From Cyclospora cayetanensis (lineage: Eukaryota; Apicomplexa; Conoidasida; Eucoccidiorida; Eimeriidae), in NCBI RefSeq assembly GCF_002999335.1, contig NW_020312169.1, positions 1 to 57,858 of the forward strand: 57,858 nt of DNA, given 5' to 3'. The notes under the pieces are model-generated. The model worked only from the letters and a program-made list of their open reading frames with translations, was not told the origin of the DNA and searched no databases. Made by a program: the position numbers and the translations under genes. Below, in pieces: positions 21,059 through 32,914 of the stretch; position 1 is the stretch's first letter, and each line of letters opens with the position of its first letter.

Positions 21059-23278
21059 TGCTGCCGGGCCTACTGCTGCTGCTGCTGGTGCTCGCAGGGC
21101 AGAAATTTCAGTTGATACCTATGTTGACAGCGGTGCGCGTTGCTGTTGCCGGACGTTAGCAGCAGCCGCTGGTTTTCACGCCACAAGGATCAGAGGAAGG
21201 CGCTTGGGAGCAGTGGAGGCACAGCAGCTGCTGGTTAAGGTGAAGTTACATGAGCAGGCGTAGCAGCTGTTGCGTATACCTTCTGAAATGCGTGTAGTAG
21301 CCGCTGCAGTAGAAGCGCTCAAGAGCAGGAAGAACTTGCATACATTGGGGGCCTACATGCGGGCTGCGGGTAACCAGGGCAAAACTGCTATTTCCGGTGT
21401 TCCCGCTGCACCCTGCACTGCCCGCCGTGGCAGAAGTAAGAGCAGATCATCCGAAATGGGTGCTCTTAGGCAGCATATAATCATCTACATGAATCTGGAA
21501 GGCCGGAGGAGGGTGGCCCCTCGTAGTGCCGCAGGAGTGGCGGCGTCGATGGCGTTGCTGTACTGCAGCATCAAAATAGAATACTTAATCGAAAGCAGGA
21601 GTTTCTAATTAAGCAGCTCGTGCCCGCTGCGACTTTTCCCTAGCTAGGGCTGCTGTCGGCTGCCCCTGCTGCTACTCCTGGAGCCACTTGATATCCACTA
21701 GCTCTGTCGGCGGTGTCGCTGCGACAACATAACTAACCGCAGCAGTTCCTCGGTAGTCTGATAAACAGATTAAGCCTTCTGGGTTACTGATTTTTTTTCA
21801 AAGATCCGCTCTGCTGCTGCATGCAGTAGCATCAGCGATCCCGGACTGCAGCTGTTGCCCCCATTGGGGGCATACCTACCATAGGAGCTGTGCGGCTGCA
21901 CTGCGGGAATGGTTCCATTGGGTGCTCCTAGAAAGGGACTCTGTAGAGTTTTTGCGCCTTTCACGAGCAGCTAAACGAGCCGAGCAACGCCAGGAAGGGC
22001 CGCGGCTACCTACGTGCAGAAAGCAGCTCGTGCTGTCTGTGGAGAACAAAGGGCCGACCGCTCAGAGACATGCGCATATAACGCATCCACAGTGGCACTA
22101 AGAGTCGTAGGACCTCATTGAGAGCGGCATCGCTGCCTGCAGGAGCACTGCACATGCAGCCAGCGGAGGTCAACTAGCTCCCGACACTGCAAGTGGATTG
22201 TTGGAGAGCAGAGGACGGGGGCAACACGAGCAGCAGACGCGGAGAGAGGAGCAACATCGCTTTCAGCAGGATGTCTTCAGCGAAGGCAGTCTGCTTTCTG
22301 GAACCGGAAGCTGCCGTATCGCGGCCGACGCGCAGCGCTGTCTTCATCAGCGAATGGTTGACGCACTCCATGATCAAAAGGCCCGTCAAATGCAAAGCGG
22401 TCCCTTACCACTGTTGTTCTCCATGTGTTTTTCCTATTGAGTGTGAGCTATTCCAGTTTCTGTGTCAATTCCGATGATGCGCGTGTCTGGACGGGCTGGT
22501 GCTCGTGTGTGCAGGTACTTGGCAACCTTTGCTGAACAACAGTGGCCAGCAGTTGTGAAGTGGTAGGTAGACAATGTGTCTTACGCTGCTTTTCTAGCGC
22601 TTTTCGACATTCATAGAGACCCTCGGGTCTAGTTTCTAGGTTCGAAACCACCCTTGCAGCCTTGAAACACTTATGGCTGCTCTCTCTGTTGATCTGCACT
22701 GTCTGTCTTGCTGAAGGACCTTTGTTTTGGGAGTCGTGTCGCTTCGCAACTCGGGACTGCCCCTTCATTCTCTTTCGGTTCAAGATCTTATCAGCATCGT
22801 CAATGGTACTTCCTTCATGATGCCCTTGTGCGCCTGCGGACGCTTGCGCTTCCATGATAGATAGTACAGCCACCACTGCTGGTGCTCTCAGTACAGCTAC
22901 TGGCTGTCGAATGTTCTCTGGTGTCAGTGCACTCAGCCGTAGCGCGGGGTTGTGTACGACCGCAGACACGTGAACCGTCTGTTGTTGCGGCTGCAGCAAA
23001 CACCGACATTTCCTTGACGCCGGCGCACAAATTAGCTCCCTTACAGCTGCTGCAAGGCAGCAGAGGCCGAAAAGACGCCGCACAGGCTGCCGAAGCTGCA
23101 GCGGGAAAACACAGGAGGAGCAGCAGCGCCAAAGCAAGCAGCCTTTGGAGGAGGGGGGACTGTGGGGCCGACCCGTAGGTTGTTGCTTTGACTGCGGGTG
23201 GAAGTGCTACAGATGTGGCTGGAAGTTTCTGCTCTTGGATCTCGTACGAGCATGCGTTTGTGATTGTTGCTGTTGCAG
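21059..23278. other. Unresolved 5' region of the poly-Q gene, candidate small exons
   Basis: The + strand carries alanine- and glutamine-coloured stretches broken by stops, as expected for introns and small exons. Two pieces look like exons: about 22198-22400, encoding AADAQRCLHQRMVDALHDQK, and 22515-22562, flanked by GTGTGCAG and TG|GTAGGT and encoding YLATFAEQQWPAVVK. A further + strand frame runs through 23100-23278. They may belong to the poly-Q gene downstream or to a separate gene. The left end must hold the promoter of the minus-strand gene starting at 21058. Minus-strand frames here look like shadows of repeat-rich DNA. Confidence 0.35.
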
Positions 23279-25871
23279 GTGCACGGGTAGCAGCAGCACT
23301 TACCCAGCCTGGTGGGGAGATGGTGACGTGCCGCAAGAGGAGCTGCCGCAGCAGGAGAACCAAGCGGAGCAGGAGCACTCCATACAGCAGCAGCAGTTGC
23401 TGTCGCTGCGGGAGGCGACTGACCCCCAGCACCTTGACACTGTCCAAAGGTGTGGGGAGTCGATCACTTTGCGGGGGACGGAGCAACGGCTGCCGCAACA
23501 GAAGGCGGGGGACGAGCAGCGGGAGGAAGTGGTGGAGCCGGATCCGGAGGAGGCACTCCAGCTTGAAATGCTCCAGAAGCAGCAGCGGCAGCTGGAGCAG
23601 CAAAGGAAATGGCTAGAGATGCAGATTCGCCTGCAGCAGCAGCAGCTTGCAACGCGCTTACAGCAGCTGCCACAGCAGGAGGTGCACCACCAACACCAAG
23701 TCGATCAACAACCCGAGGTAGGGTTGCTGCAGGTCCGCAAGCAACAGCAACAGCAGCAGCAACAACAGCAATCGCAGCAGCAACAACAGCAATCGCAGCA
23801 GCAACAACAGCTATCGCAGCAGCAACAACAGCAGCCACAACAGCCATTATTACAGCGACAACGCCAACAGGACCAACAGCAGCAACAACAGCAACTCCGC
23901 AGGTCGCGCACTCCGCTGAATGATGAAGAGGCTGATGCCTTGGTGAGGAATCGAATGCAGCGGCTGCGGCTAACGGACCAGCCGGAGAAGAAGCAGCGGC
24001 AGCTTCTGCTTCGGCAGCGCAATCTCCAGCCTGGAAAAGCGGCAGCAGCCAGTCGAGTGGTTAGCGGTTTCTTTGCAGATCGTCAATCAGCAGAGCAGGT
24101 GTTTCTCTCGTCTCTTCGGGCCGAGAGCAATTCTGTATCTCTTTGCGCTGCTGCTGCGAGTGCAAGGTCAGCTGCGGCAGCAGCGGCAGGTAACAAAAGA
24201 CATCTTCGTGCGCTTGGGTGCAGCAACCTGAGAATAAGGCAGCAGCAGCAGCTGTTTGCTGCTGCGGCGGCTGCGGAAGGAAATAGCAATCTGCTTCAAT
24301 CCTTGACCCGCACTCAGGGATTGCTGCTGCGGCAACAAATGAAGCAGCAGCTGTTCCTGCAAAAGCAGCTGCTGAAGCAAGAGGAGCAGCAGCGACAGCA
24401 CCAACTTCAGCAAGAGCAGCAGCAACAACCTCAGCAAGAGCAGCAGCAACAACCTCAGCAAGAGCAGCAGCGGAGCGAGAAACAGCCACAGTGGCTCGTG
24501 CTGCGACATCAACTACAGCAGCGGGAGGAGCAGCAAAAAAGCGGCAAAGACAGTTTAGAGGCAACACTGGAGCAGCAGCAGCAGAAGCACCTTCAGCTAC
24601 AGCGAAAGCAGCAGCAGAAAGAGACTTTGATGCAAGAGCAGCTGCTGATGCAGCAACAGTTTGAAGAGGCACTCCTCCAGGAGGGGCCGTCTGACGATAG
24701 CAGCAGCACCAGCAGCAGAGGCAGCACGATTGGCTTGCCCACGCCTTGTCTGCCTGGAGGGCATCCACTGCCACCCACTCTTAGCAGCAGTAGTAGTAGT
24801 AGTAGCAGTAGCAGCAGCGTTGGCATTGCCATGCCGCAGACTGGTTTTGCTGGGTGCACACGACCTCCACCTACGGAAAGCAGCAGCAGTAATAGTAGCA
24901 GCAGTAATAGTAGCAGCAGTAGTAGTAGCAGCAGTAGTAGCAGTACCTATACTGGTGCCCTACCCCTCAGCTTTCCAGAGCGCGTGCGGGTAGGATCCTC
25001 TACTGAAGCTCAAGGGAAGGCAGCAGCAGCAAACTCCGGCTTCGCGGCGGGCAGTGCTGCAATCCCTGTTTCCCCTGGGTTATCGGATGTTGTTGATGTT
25101 GGAGGCTTTGCCTCCTCAGCAGTACCTTTGGCAAAAGAATCAGCAGCAGCGCTGTCTGTTGGTGCCGCCAAAGATAGTCGTAACGTCTCGAATCCTGCGA
25201 ATGCCTCAATTTCCTCTACGCGTGGTAGAGGCGGCGACGAGGATGCCTCATGGCGACAGCAACCCCAGCAGCGTCCGCTGCAGGGATTTGTGACTGCCGA
25301 AGACTTACTGGGGCAATTCTCTTTCGAGCCGCCAGCTCACCAGCTTGACAAGCACCAGCCGGATGGGGCAAGTACAGTGGGAGACGCGCTGGCGTCTGCA
25401 ATGCTCGACGGCATGCTAAAGCAGCTCGATGCTTCCGGCAGCAGCAGCAGCTGCAGCAGCGGGAATAGCTCGCCGATGCTCCAGCAGCAGACCAGCGCCT
25501 CACTTCTTAGCAGCAACAGCAGTACTACTGAAGGAACGGGGGCTATCACAACGTCGGTGCTGTTCGCAGCGGAGCAGCATATTCTCTCGGCTGTCTCCGC
25601 TGCTGCAGGACAGCCAACGCTAGTCCCACCAGCAGCGTATCCCCAGGCGAGCCAAACGGGCGAGTTTCCCGCAGCGAGTGGCGCAGGAGTGCCAACATTC
25701 GGAACCAGCAATAGCAACACCAGCAGGGCATCAGAAAATCCTAGCGAGATCAGCACTGCAGTGTTGCTGGCAGGCAGTGAGATGGAAATTCAGCGCGCAC
25801 TCAAGCAGGAAGACCAGCAACAGCAACGCCACCACCCTCGCGCATGCGCTTTTGAGATTCCGCTTGACTGA
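23279..25871 (+). CDS. Large poly-glutamine/serine protein, 5' end unresolved
   Basis: The frame is open for over 860 codons to the TGA. A good acceptor (GTTGCTGTTGCAG) precedes 23279, and no in-frame ATG lies near the left edge, so upstream exons must exist. The protein begins with a Q/E-rich, probably coiled-coil part (LEMLQKQQRQLEQQRKWLEM), has long glutamine tracts at 23740-23900 and 24360-24480, serine tracts at 24780-24950, and an alanine/serine-rich C-terminal third with ordered patches such as FVTAEDLLGQFSFEPP and LASAMLDGMLKQLD. No known domain was recognised. Glutamine is written mostly as CAG with some CAA, so part of the tract is not a pure trinucleotide repeat. The stop is followed 27 bp later by a perfect palindrome. 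Confidence 0.7.
23740..23900 (+). repeat. CAG/CAA coding repeat (poly-Q)
   Basis: Dense CAG and CAA codons give glutamine runs interrupted by single serine, leucine or proline residues. In the other frames the same DNA reads as alanine or serine runs and makes long but spurious frames on both strands. Confidence 0.9.
24780..24950 (+). repeat. AGC/AGT coding repeat (poly-Ser)
   Basis: Alternating AGC and AGT codons encode two long serine runs, with a few asparagines, separated by an ordered stretch around GFAGCTRPPP. It is the same trinucleotide family as the CAG repeats, read in another phase. Confidence 0.9.
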
Positions 25872-25898
25872 GGTGCATAAGCAGCTAAAGCTCGTGAC

Positions 25899-25929
25899 TT
25901 TTAATGAAAATATGATATTTTCATTAAAA
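25899..25929. terminator. Perfect 31-nt AT-rich palindrome just after the poly-Q gene
   Basis: A 15-bp arm (TTTTAATGAAAATAT) is followed by one base and its exact reverse complement. It begins 27 bp after the stop codon and would form a long hairpin in the transcript. It may act in 3'-end formation or mRNA stability, or be the footprint of a small inverted-repeat element; function is inferred from position only. Confidence 0.6.
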
Positions 25930-28900
25930 ATAGTTTTGGCGTCACCTGACTATGGTTGAAACAGCGAGGCACTGGAGGATTAGCAACTGCCACTGGGTGT
26001 GCTATTCCCACTATAGCACAACTTTGCTGCCATTAATGTCCCAGAGAGCAAGCGGAATCAATAGTGGCGTTGCCGTATCACCAACACGTAGATTCTTGTT
26101 CACCCCTGTTGGCAGCAGTCGTAGAAACTGCCTTGTCGGAAGAATGTCAGTAGTTCAACTTCATTGATGCTTTGTGTAAGGAGTTACTCGACTTGAGCCC
26201 CTCAACTTTTTATTCATTTGCTAGTTGTATATAGCCAAGAATCTGTTAAAACGCTGGCGATTTGCATAGTCCATTTCTTCTTATTTACTGTAGAGTGCTG
26301 CTTGCTCGATGCAAAAAGGCTTTATCTCTTTTTCGTCCGCGCAAAATGCGACGTGCAACTAGCTGTGATCCCTCGGAGTGTTTTGAACTTCAAGCAACAC
26401 GCAGCCTAGCTGCGCCTTTTACTTCATGTCAGGAATTCTTGGGGGCGCGCCTGGGATAAGGGGGCAGTTCCAGTGTGAAATACACAATTGCATTTAAAGA
26501 GATTATCGCTGAGTGTGGACGTCAGCGTCTGTTTGTAGACACTTTGAATGAAACCACTGTCGTTCTCCCTACCAACTAACGTGTGGGCATGAAGAAACAT
26601 GAGGCACTAAAACTGCGCATCTGAACATCTCCTGAGCCTTTCGAGTACTTTTCCATCAGTAGAGATGGTAACTTTGCGCTCCAACGGACTCCAGGCGTTC
26701 CAACAGTATTTGATTTGCGCTTAGGTAGAACAGGAAAAGTGATCAAGAAGCCGAATGTATCAGCCAATTTTTGAGAATTCTATTGCTGAACAAACGAAGA
26801 ATCTGAAAAAGCAATAATGCAGCTGCGAGAGGAATGAATGAATCGTCATAGGAGGCTGCTGTTTAAGGGTCCAACTATACTTCCGTACTTGTGACTACAC
26901 CTAATACATTTAAGTGAGAGCTAATGAAAGTCTAACTATTCGAGCAGGCTTCTAGTACTTCGAGTGCAGAGTAGATTTGGTTTAACACAATGATAGTTAA
27001 TGTTGTGTGCTTGTGAGCCCTAACACGCATCATGACTTGCTTAACACATTTTACCTGTCGTCTGTACCCACGTAAAGGGCTCAGACATGTCGGCGCGGTG
27101 ACCACAGAAAAAAGATAAGTGCCAAATTCGCTTTGTGCTGTTCCCTCGTTCGTTGTTGCATAGTGTTTTGTCTGCTTCTTGCTTCAGAATTTACTTAAGC
27201 GGTTGACGTGGTCTCTATTTTTTTAAGCTGGAATGTTTGTCGTCTGTGCCTGCCTGGAGAAGGGCAGTAGTTCAGATGGTCTTTTGACGTGCTGCAAGCA
27301 GTTGTGCTTGAAGTACAGGCATGAAAGAGGAGGGCAAATATAAGTGGGGAAGGAAAGAAATCGCAGTTTAAGGTACATATTAGGATTTTGTAGCCCACTG
27401 ATTATATATAAAGGGTTCATTTAAAAACTGTCTATTTGGATAGTCTCTTCGCGTATCTTTTTTTGTCGAGATATGTGAGCTAGATAAGGTCTCTTTTGAA
27501 AGAAAATTGAGCAACACTAATATTCAAAATATAATCTGGTTGGCGTCTGACGACCCATCCTTCAAAAATCCGTGAGTGAGAGCTCGTTACACTGCGCGTA
27601 CACTCTTGCGCCTAACTGAGTGAAAGTTAGAAGAGTCGCCCATTTTACTTCATCTAAAAAGATCATCCCATCGTTGGGTTAGGACCTCCAAGGACCTTTA
27701 AAAGAGATCTTTGGAAAGCCTTTTTTCACAGGTATGTGCAGACACATTGCTGCCCTTTAGCTCCAGAGCCTGTACAAATTTGGAAGGCTGAAGGCTTTTC
27801 AAAATAGCTGCCCCCTTTTATGCACGCATCGCTTCAAGATCTCGACGTAGGCAAAAGGGCTAGCTAGGTTGCAGGGTACTACACCTCCTAAACCCTCCAA
27901 GCATTCTCAGGTTACGCAGATGCACGCAACATTGCGTCTTACCGTTTGGAGCTAACTTTCTTCTGCAGTAAATGATACACATAACGAGACCGAGCAAATA
28001 AAACGTTTCTACTACACTGATTAAGTTTAATTTAGCTCAGTGAACTGGCTTCGCGTCGCTTACTGCGCAGCGCTTTTCTCTTCCCAACTCATAAAATACG
28101 CCTTCGTGTTCCATACAAGTATGTCAGGAACATCGGTCTGCAGGAGAAAGAGAGATTCCCCTCACGCTATTATAATTACTCAGGCAGGCAGAAGCGTGAA
28201 ACCATGCAACAAACAAAAGAAGGGAGGCCTTAATCTTTTTTCGGCAAAAATTTACTGGAATATCACACACCTATACACGTTGCGAGAGCGAACTAGGGTG
28301 GTGGAGTCAGCGCTCTCTCTTTCGAACGTTGAAAGGTGTGAGTTTCCAGCTACGGGAGAAGAGAAGGCAAGTAAATTGTGTGACGAGTTTCCTAGCCTTA
28401 TTAGTTTAGAAGAGCCTTTGCTATTCATAGGGAATCTTCTGCAAGCAGCTGCATTACGCCAATGCATTGTAGTGTCGTTCAAAATCCCCTAGCAGAACCA
28501 AAACGAATATTGGGCCAGCAGACATGAAAGTGACCGTAAATGGATCCCAGACTCGCAAAAACGTCTGTAAAAATGCTCGGCCGCTTCTAAAGCAGTGCCG
28601 ATAGGTGACAAAAGCTGCTTGAGGCACTGCGTGCCGTGGGGAAGGGAATTTTAGAAGGAATACTACAAACACTGTTCGACTAGAAAAGAATGTTTAGTCA
28701 AGCAGGGCGTATCTACTCGTTTAGTCTAGGATGCACCCCACTAGGTACCCGAAGCTACTAAGGCTGCCTTTTTCGGCGTGTTACACTTGAAACTTTCGTT
28801 CAGTGTCTCCTTGGCGCATTTGTTTCTTTGATCCCTGCGATCCCCCATCGTCCGGCTTCACATTGTGCTGCAAGGCGTGGGGATATTTTCAAAACATTTG

Positions 28901-28949
28901 AATCGATAACAATATATATAGTTTCGGAACACGTAAAGCTTTAAGGGAA
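25930..28949. other. Gene-poor AT-richer region left of retroelement B
   Basis: Coding texture stops abruptly after the poly-Q gene and base composition becomes more AT-rich. The longest frame is a 150-codon + strand one at 28040-28492 with no recognisable features and a non-ATG start. Because the retroelement to the right runs on the minus strand, its 3' LTR would be expected here, but I could not identify it by eye. Confidence 0.45.
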
Positions 28950-28951
28950 AA

Positions 28952-29882
28952 TCAAGAGGTTGAGAAAAAGCACTGTGTCTTAAGGTGGGTCGTGGACACG
29001 TAGGAGAAACTGATGGGTCTCCTCAAATTCCGATGCACCTTGTAAACCCTGCGATCCACGATGACCGTATCTCTAGGCTCACAACACACGGCCCATGGCT
29101 GCTTTGCATAATTCCGTACGTTGCGCATGCGTTCACGTGCACTAGCCAGCCACTCCCTGAATCCCTCAGGTTTTAAAGGGTCTGTTGTCCCTGGACCACC
29201 AGATCCAGGAGCGAATTGTAGAGGACTGGGGCTTCTCACTATAGACCAAGGATGTGGGAGAAATGAGTCGGCGAGTGAGCTGTTTTATTATAAACTCAAT
29301 CAGCATAAGGAAGAAAGTCAAGCCAAGCAGCTGCACTCTTGGGAGGACAGCGTTGCACATCAGCAGAGAACTGCGGTTGATGCGTTCTGTCCCTTCATCT
29401 GCCTATGGATACTTCGCAGTGGGCACATTGTGGACAGTTTGGAAGCGGGTTACGGTTACTTTAGGGCGCACTAACAAGCATCAAATCCCTTTCCGCAATG
29501 ACGTTGCCAGGGGATCCCTAAAGCGTCTAGATAAAGGTGTACTTCTGAGTAGTGACATAGCTTGAGCCACGGATACAGTGGGCATGTATGCAGATAATAT
29601 ATACAAGGCATGTGCTAGTCTAGCTCATGATATATAGCATTATCACCGTAAACTTGACAGGAATTTCTGTCCAAGTGTTTTTTTTTCACGGACCAAAAGG
29701 CTTTGCAAAGGGTTGGAGCATCTAGAAAATCGCTGCTTGAGCTGCTGAAAAGCTGGGCAAGACACGGAACCCTCCGCTCCTGGGAAATGCATTCCTGGCC
29801 TCCAAATGGGCCGCGAGGGTTCTGGTAATAGCATGCGATCACACCATGGGACTAGGGGACGCGGTCGTGTAATTTGTATCAA
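28952..29882 (-). pseudogene. Retroelement B integrase remnant
   Basis: At 29882-29640 the minus strand reads RPGMHFPGAEGSVSCPAFQQ, matching the zinc-binding end WPGMxxDVxxxVxSCPxCQ; the last zinc ligand is altered to phenylalanine. About 29430-29240 contains the core end ADEGTERINRS (family TDGQTERxNR). At 29239-28990 comes FREWLASARERMRNVRNYA followed by a basic stretch, the usual C-terminal helix. The pieces are in different frames. The same helix is found in the left relic at 2.9 kb. Confidence 0.7.
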
Positions 29883-30293
29883 TTACGCTTTCAAAGTAGA
29901 GTCAAAGCATACGCGTGGCAGTCCCCGCTCGTTGCGAACCGCTTCAACTCACCGTCAACGTGTTAGTTTTCAATCCCTTTATTAGTGTGGACTTCGCAAA
30001 TTGTTTAGCATTCATGAGTATCAAAAGTAAAACTTACTTGATTCCGTTGCCAATCGTGAATTGTCAGAGAAGAGCGGTTTCTATGTCCAGTAGTGAATGG
30101 CTGGGGCATAGTAAGAGCACCAGCACCATGGGTCCTTCTCTGATGGTATCCGATCGTAAAGTCGCACAGAAGATATCATCCAAGCCAGCAAACATCTATA
30201 CGGCTACCAAACTATGAGGGACGGTGTGTAAAGTACCTACAGAACAAGTGCACGCCCCTTCTAGTAGAAGGCCGCCAATAGAAGTCGTTATAG

Positions 30294-30617
30294 TTATTCC
30301 GCGCCCTCCAAGGCGCACAGAAATGGTGGCCCCACTGAATATATCTGCTCGCTATTGGTGAACGGAAGAGAATAACGAGCAATAATTAAATGAATTAGAG
30401 AGAATTCCGTCAGTGGAGAGAAAATGGCGCCACTTGCTTCACTAGTAGCATCGCTTGTTAGGAAAGAATAGCACTCCTTCTCGGGCAATGTGGGTATGGG
30501 AGGGGTTGTATGGCCGGCCGTAAATGTTCTTCCTGTGGCATCAGCCTTCTCCGGCCACGCCAAGGGCGACGTGTTCCTCAGTTGATAAAAAAAATGAGAA
30601 CGCTCATACACGTGCAT
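30294..30617 (-). pseudogene. Retroelement B RNase H remnant
   Basis: A minus-strand frame contains SDATSEASGAIFSP, corresponding to the first catalytic region TDASxxAxGAVL, and then RYSLPFTNSEQIYSVG with FLCALEGAE, corresponding to SRxLTxxExNYxxxExExLAxVxA. The first aspartate and the NSEQIYSVG helix are recognisable. Frame breaks on both sides indicate decay. Confidence 0.7.
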
Positions 30618-30839
30618 GTGAATGAAGTTGCGCTAACAACCTTATAGCCCATTGAACAAGCCAGTGACCGTGGGAGAGCATAGAGATGAATGCCTCGGCA
30701 TAATGGTTTCATTTATGCCATTTTAACACATTCCCTGGAGACGAGAGAAGAGTGCCTGAAACCAAGTGTGTTCTCATTGTAAGATGGACATTTTGCCTGC
30801 CACTACACTATGTTAGTGTCTTATAAGAGCTGAAGCACA

Positions 30840-31380
30840 GTCGGTAGTCACTATGGGTCCTCTTCAATCGTTCGGCTGGTGACTACGATGTCTTCCATGT
30901 AAACATTCATCCATCCTTCCTCGTCAGGCTAGTAAGCATCCCTATCAATATGCTGCTGCAGTTCAGCTGGCGTATCAACAACCTAAACAGCATATACGTA
31001 TGATTATGTGTAGGAATGCGAGGGCGGAGTGCCGTTTTGTGCCCGCATCAGGTGGTTGGAGACTTGAAAGAAAACATCTCTGAGGTCTACTATCAAGTAG
31101 GCTGCTTGTCCGTGTAGTGGAGGTGCCCTTCACCTCGTCACTATAAGGCTCAGGACAGCTATGCGAGAAAAGATTCTTTTTAGTGTCTCGAAGTCACGTA
31201 CAAGGCCATCGTCCGGCATTCTTAAGGACCAACAGCGCGTTATGCCCCAAAGGCGTATTCGATTCCTCCACTGCTTTTCGCACGAAATATCTAGTCTGTT
31301 GCTCAATCGCTTATTTACTTCGTGGGGACTCCTGTGATACCACGGTGCATATCCTGGGGCTGATGCAAGGAACATTTTAA
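30840..31380 (-). pseudogene. Retroelement B reverse transcriptase remnant with YMED box
   Basis: The minus strand reads PHEVNKRLSNRL near 31340 (finger region), then AYLIVDLRDVFFQV near 31100, which is motif A with its catalytic aspartate, and finally WMNVYMEDIVVTSRTIEED near 30880, which is motif C. The catalytic box is usually Y/F-x-D-D; here the first aspartate is glutamate. Several frameshifts separate the motifs. Confidence 0.8.
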
Positions 31381-31734
31381 TGTGGTGCGCTGAACAACCA
31401 CCAATTGGTCAGCCTGCCAGCAGTGGGTTATAGTTCAACACATCCACAAATCGCTTTTTAGTTTCTTCCTAGCCGAATATTCAATCGAATTGCTTTTCAC
31501 AGAACTAGTGTTAGTTACACTAAAACTCAAGGGTGCTCGCCCTCGTTTTCTCTTGATTCTATCTTGACACCCCCCCACGGAGGCTCTGCTTCAGCTTGGA
31601 GTATATATACTCACTCCGTCACCATAGATGAGATGAGCGTTAGTAATAAGATGACAAGCTGTCTCTTACCAGGTCTTCCTGGAACACTAGCTTCGGCAGC
31701 GCGAAGCTGTAGCAGCGTGCATGCCCTCCATGTT

Positions 31735-31983
31735 TCACCGGCGCATTTTGTATGACATCATGGTGGAGATTTTAATGTAGAACTCACAGATCCTGCTGAG
31801 AGCGCCTAGTTCCTGTTTGAAACGACATGCACATATCTTTGGCTTGCGACTCCTTGTCTTCTGCCACCCGTCGGCATGCTTTAATTTAATGGCTGCTTTG
31901 GAGGGTGAACAAACAGATTGCCCCTGGGTGGTCTCTCCCGACGGTCGATCCACTTCACATCCTGTGTCAGCTAGCTCTACCAA
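31735..31983 (-). pseudogene. Possible retroelement B aspartic protease remnant
   Basis: A minus-strand frame begins MVELADTGCEVD, containing the DTG triad expected of a retropepsin, at the right position between gag and RT. Little else of the fold is recognisable, so this rests on motif and position. Confidence 0.45.
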
Positions 31984-32611
31984 TGCTCGAAGATTAATGC
32001 GAACATGGCTCAGCGCGCAGGAGGTCCTTGGTGCGTCCTCTACTGCGGCGCTATCTTATCTGGCCCCTGAAGCTGCAGTGCAACGTGCTTGGGGGCATTA
32101 CGTTTGCCTGATGTGCTATCTTTGCTTTCCAGGCAGCCCTCTCCCGCTGGGCTCAGTCATCTTCCTCTGGTTTATATTTTTTGCGTAGGGCTGCAGCTCA
32201 GTATTTTTTGGACAAAATTTTTTCGTTAAAAGCAGGTGCGTTATTTGGGGTCTGCTGTGGAGTGCAGGCTGCTTGTGGCTTTTTTTTCGTTCACTGTAGA
32301 CCATAGACGAGCGTCGATTATGACAGCCACGACACCTACACACTTGATTTAGTGACTGGGCTGTTGTTCATAGCCAATGAGGCTATATTTGCAGTTGTGT
32401 GCTGCTGAGATGTCTACTAATCCATCATATCTGCAAGCTTGACCAGTTGACTGTCCAATCAGAGAGTGCCTTCCGATCGTGCAATTGATGATAGACAATT
32501 CGGGTAGATTAGAGATAGTGTACAAAAGGCAACTGCTCATTTATTTCGTGACTTTGGAGACGCAGGCTTCAGATTGCTCTACATAATTAACTATTGACAG
32601 ATTTCCCTGCT

Positions 32612-32914
32612 TCAGCTTCCTGAGCTTTCCCAAAGCTTGCTAGTGAACTGATTTCTGCAGTCGCTCACAAATCTGAGATTTGATGATGATTGCACTGTAG
32701 TAACGTCTCCCCTCAGACAAATTAACCGGCATAAAAGACCATTGTCAAAGGGCTTTCCCCAAGAGTAAACATACCTGAGTGATGTCTCAATTCTCTTCAT
32801 CTTGGGGCGCAAAGCGAGTAGTGTTTCTAACCAGCTGATGATTTGTTTGACTACTTGAGCACACTCACTGCCATCATATTTTCTTGGTCGATATACCTTC
32901 ATAGGTGCGTTCAT
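32612..32914 (-). pseudogene. Probable retroelement B gag remnant
   Basis: A 100-codon minus-strand frame reads KVYRPRKYDGSECAQVVKQI then ISWLETLLALRPKMKRIETS, in the style of Ty3/gypsy capsid N-terminal parts (PxKFDGxxxxxxxWLxxxE). It sits upstream of the protease-like frame. No clear zinc knuckle is present; a cysteine-rich stretch near 32330 is too degenerate to call. Confidence 0.5.

Larger units (their letters stand above)
28950..32914 (-). mobile_element. Degenerate full-order Ty3/gypsy LTR retroelement (element B)
   Basis: Reading the minus strand from right to left, fragments appear in canonical Ty3/gypsy order: gag (32914-32612), protease (31983-31735), reverse transcriptase (31380-30840), RNase H (30617-30294) and integrase (29882-28952). 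Each piece is in its own short frame with stops or frameshifts between, so the element cannot encode an active polyprotein. RNase H before integrase distinguishes it from Ty1/copia. LTRs, primer-binding site and polypurine tract were not located. Confidence 0.75.

Noticed and set aside
22640..22660. GGTTCGAAACC, like a tRNA T-arm
   Set aside because: No acceptor stem, anticodon arm or D-arm of matching length could be folded around it on either strand.
22448..23603. Long minus-strand frames (229 and 262 codons) opposite the poly-Q gene
   Set aside because: They are leucine/proline/arginine-rich mirror readings of CAG repeats; the + strand reading has better splice signals and codon texture.
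28040..28492. 150-codon + strand frame in the gene-poor block
   Set aside because: Non-ATG start, no domain and no coding repeats; treated as chance or retroelement debris.
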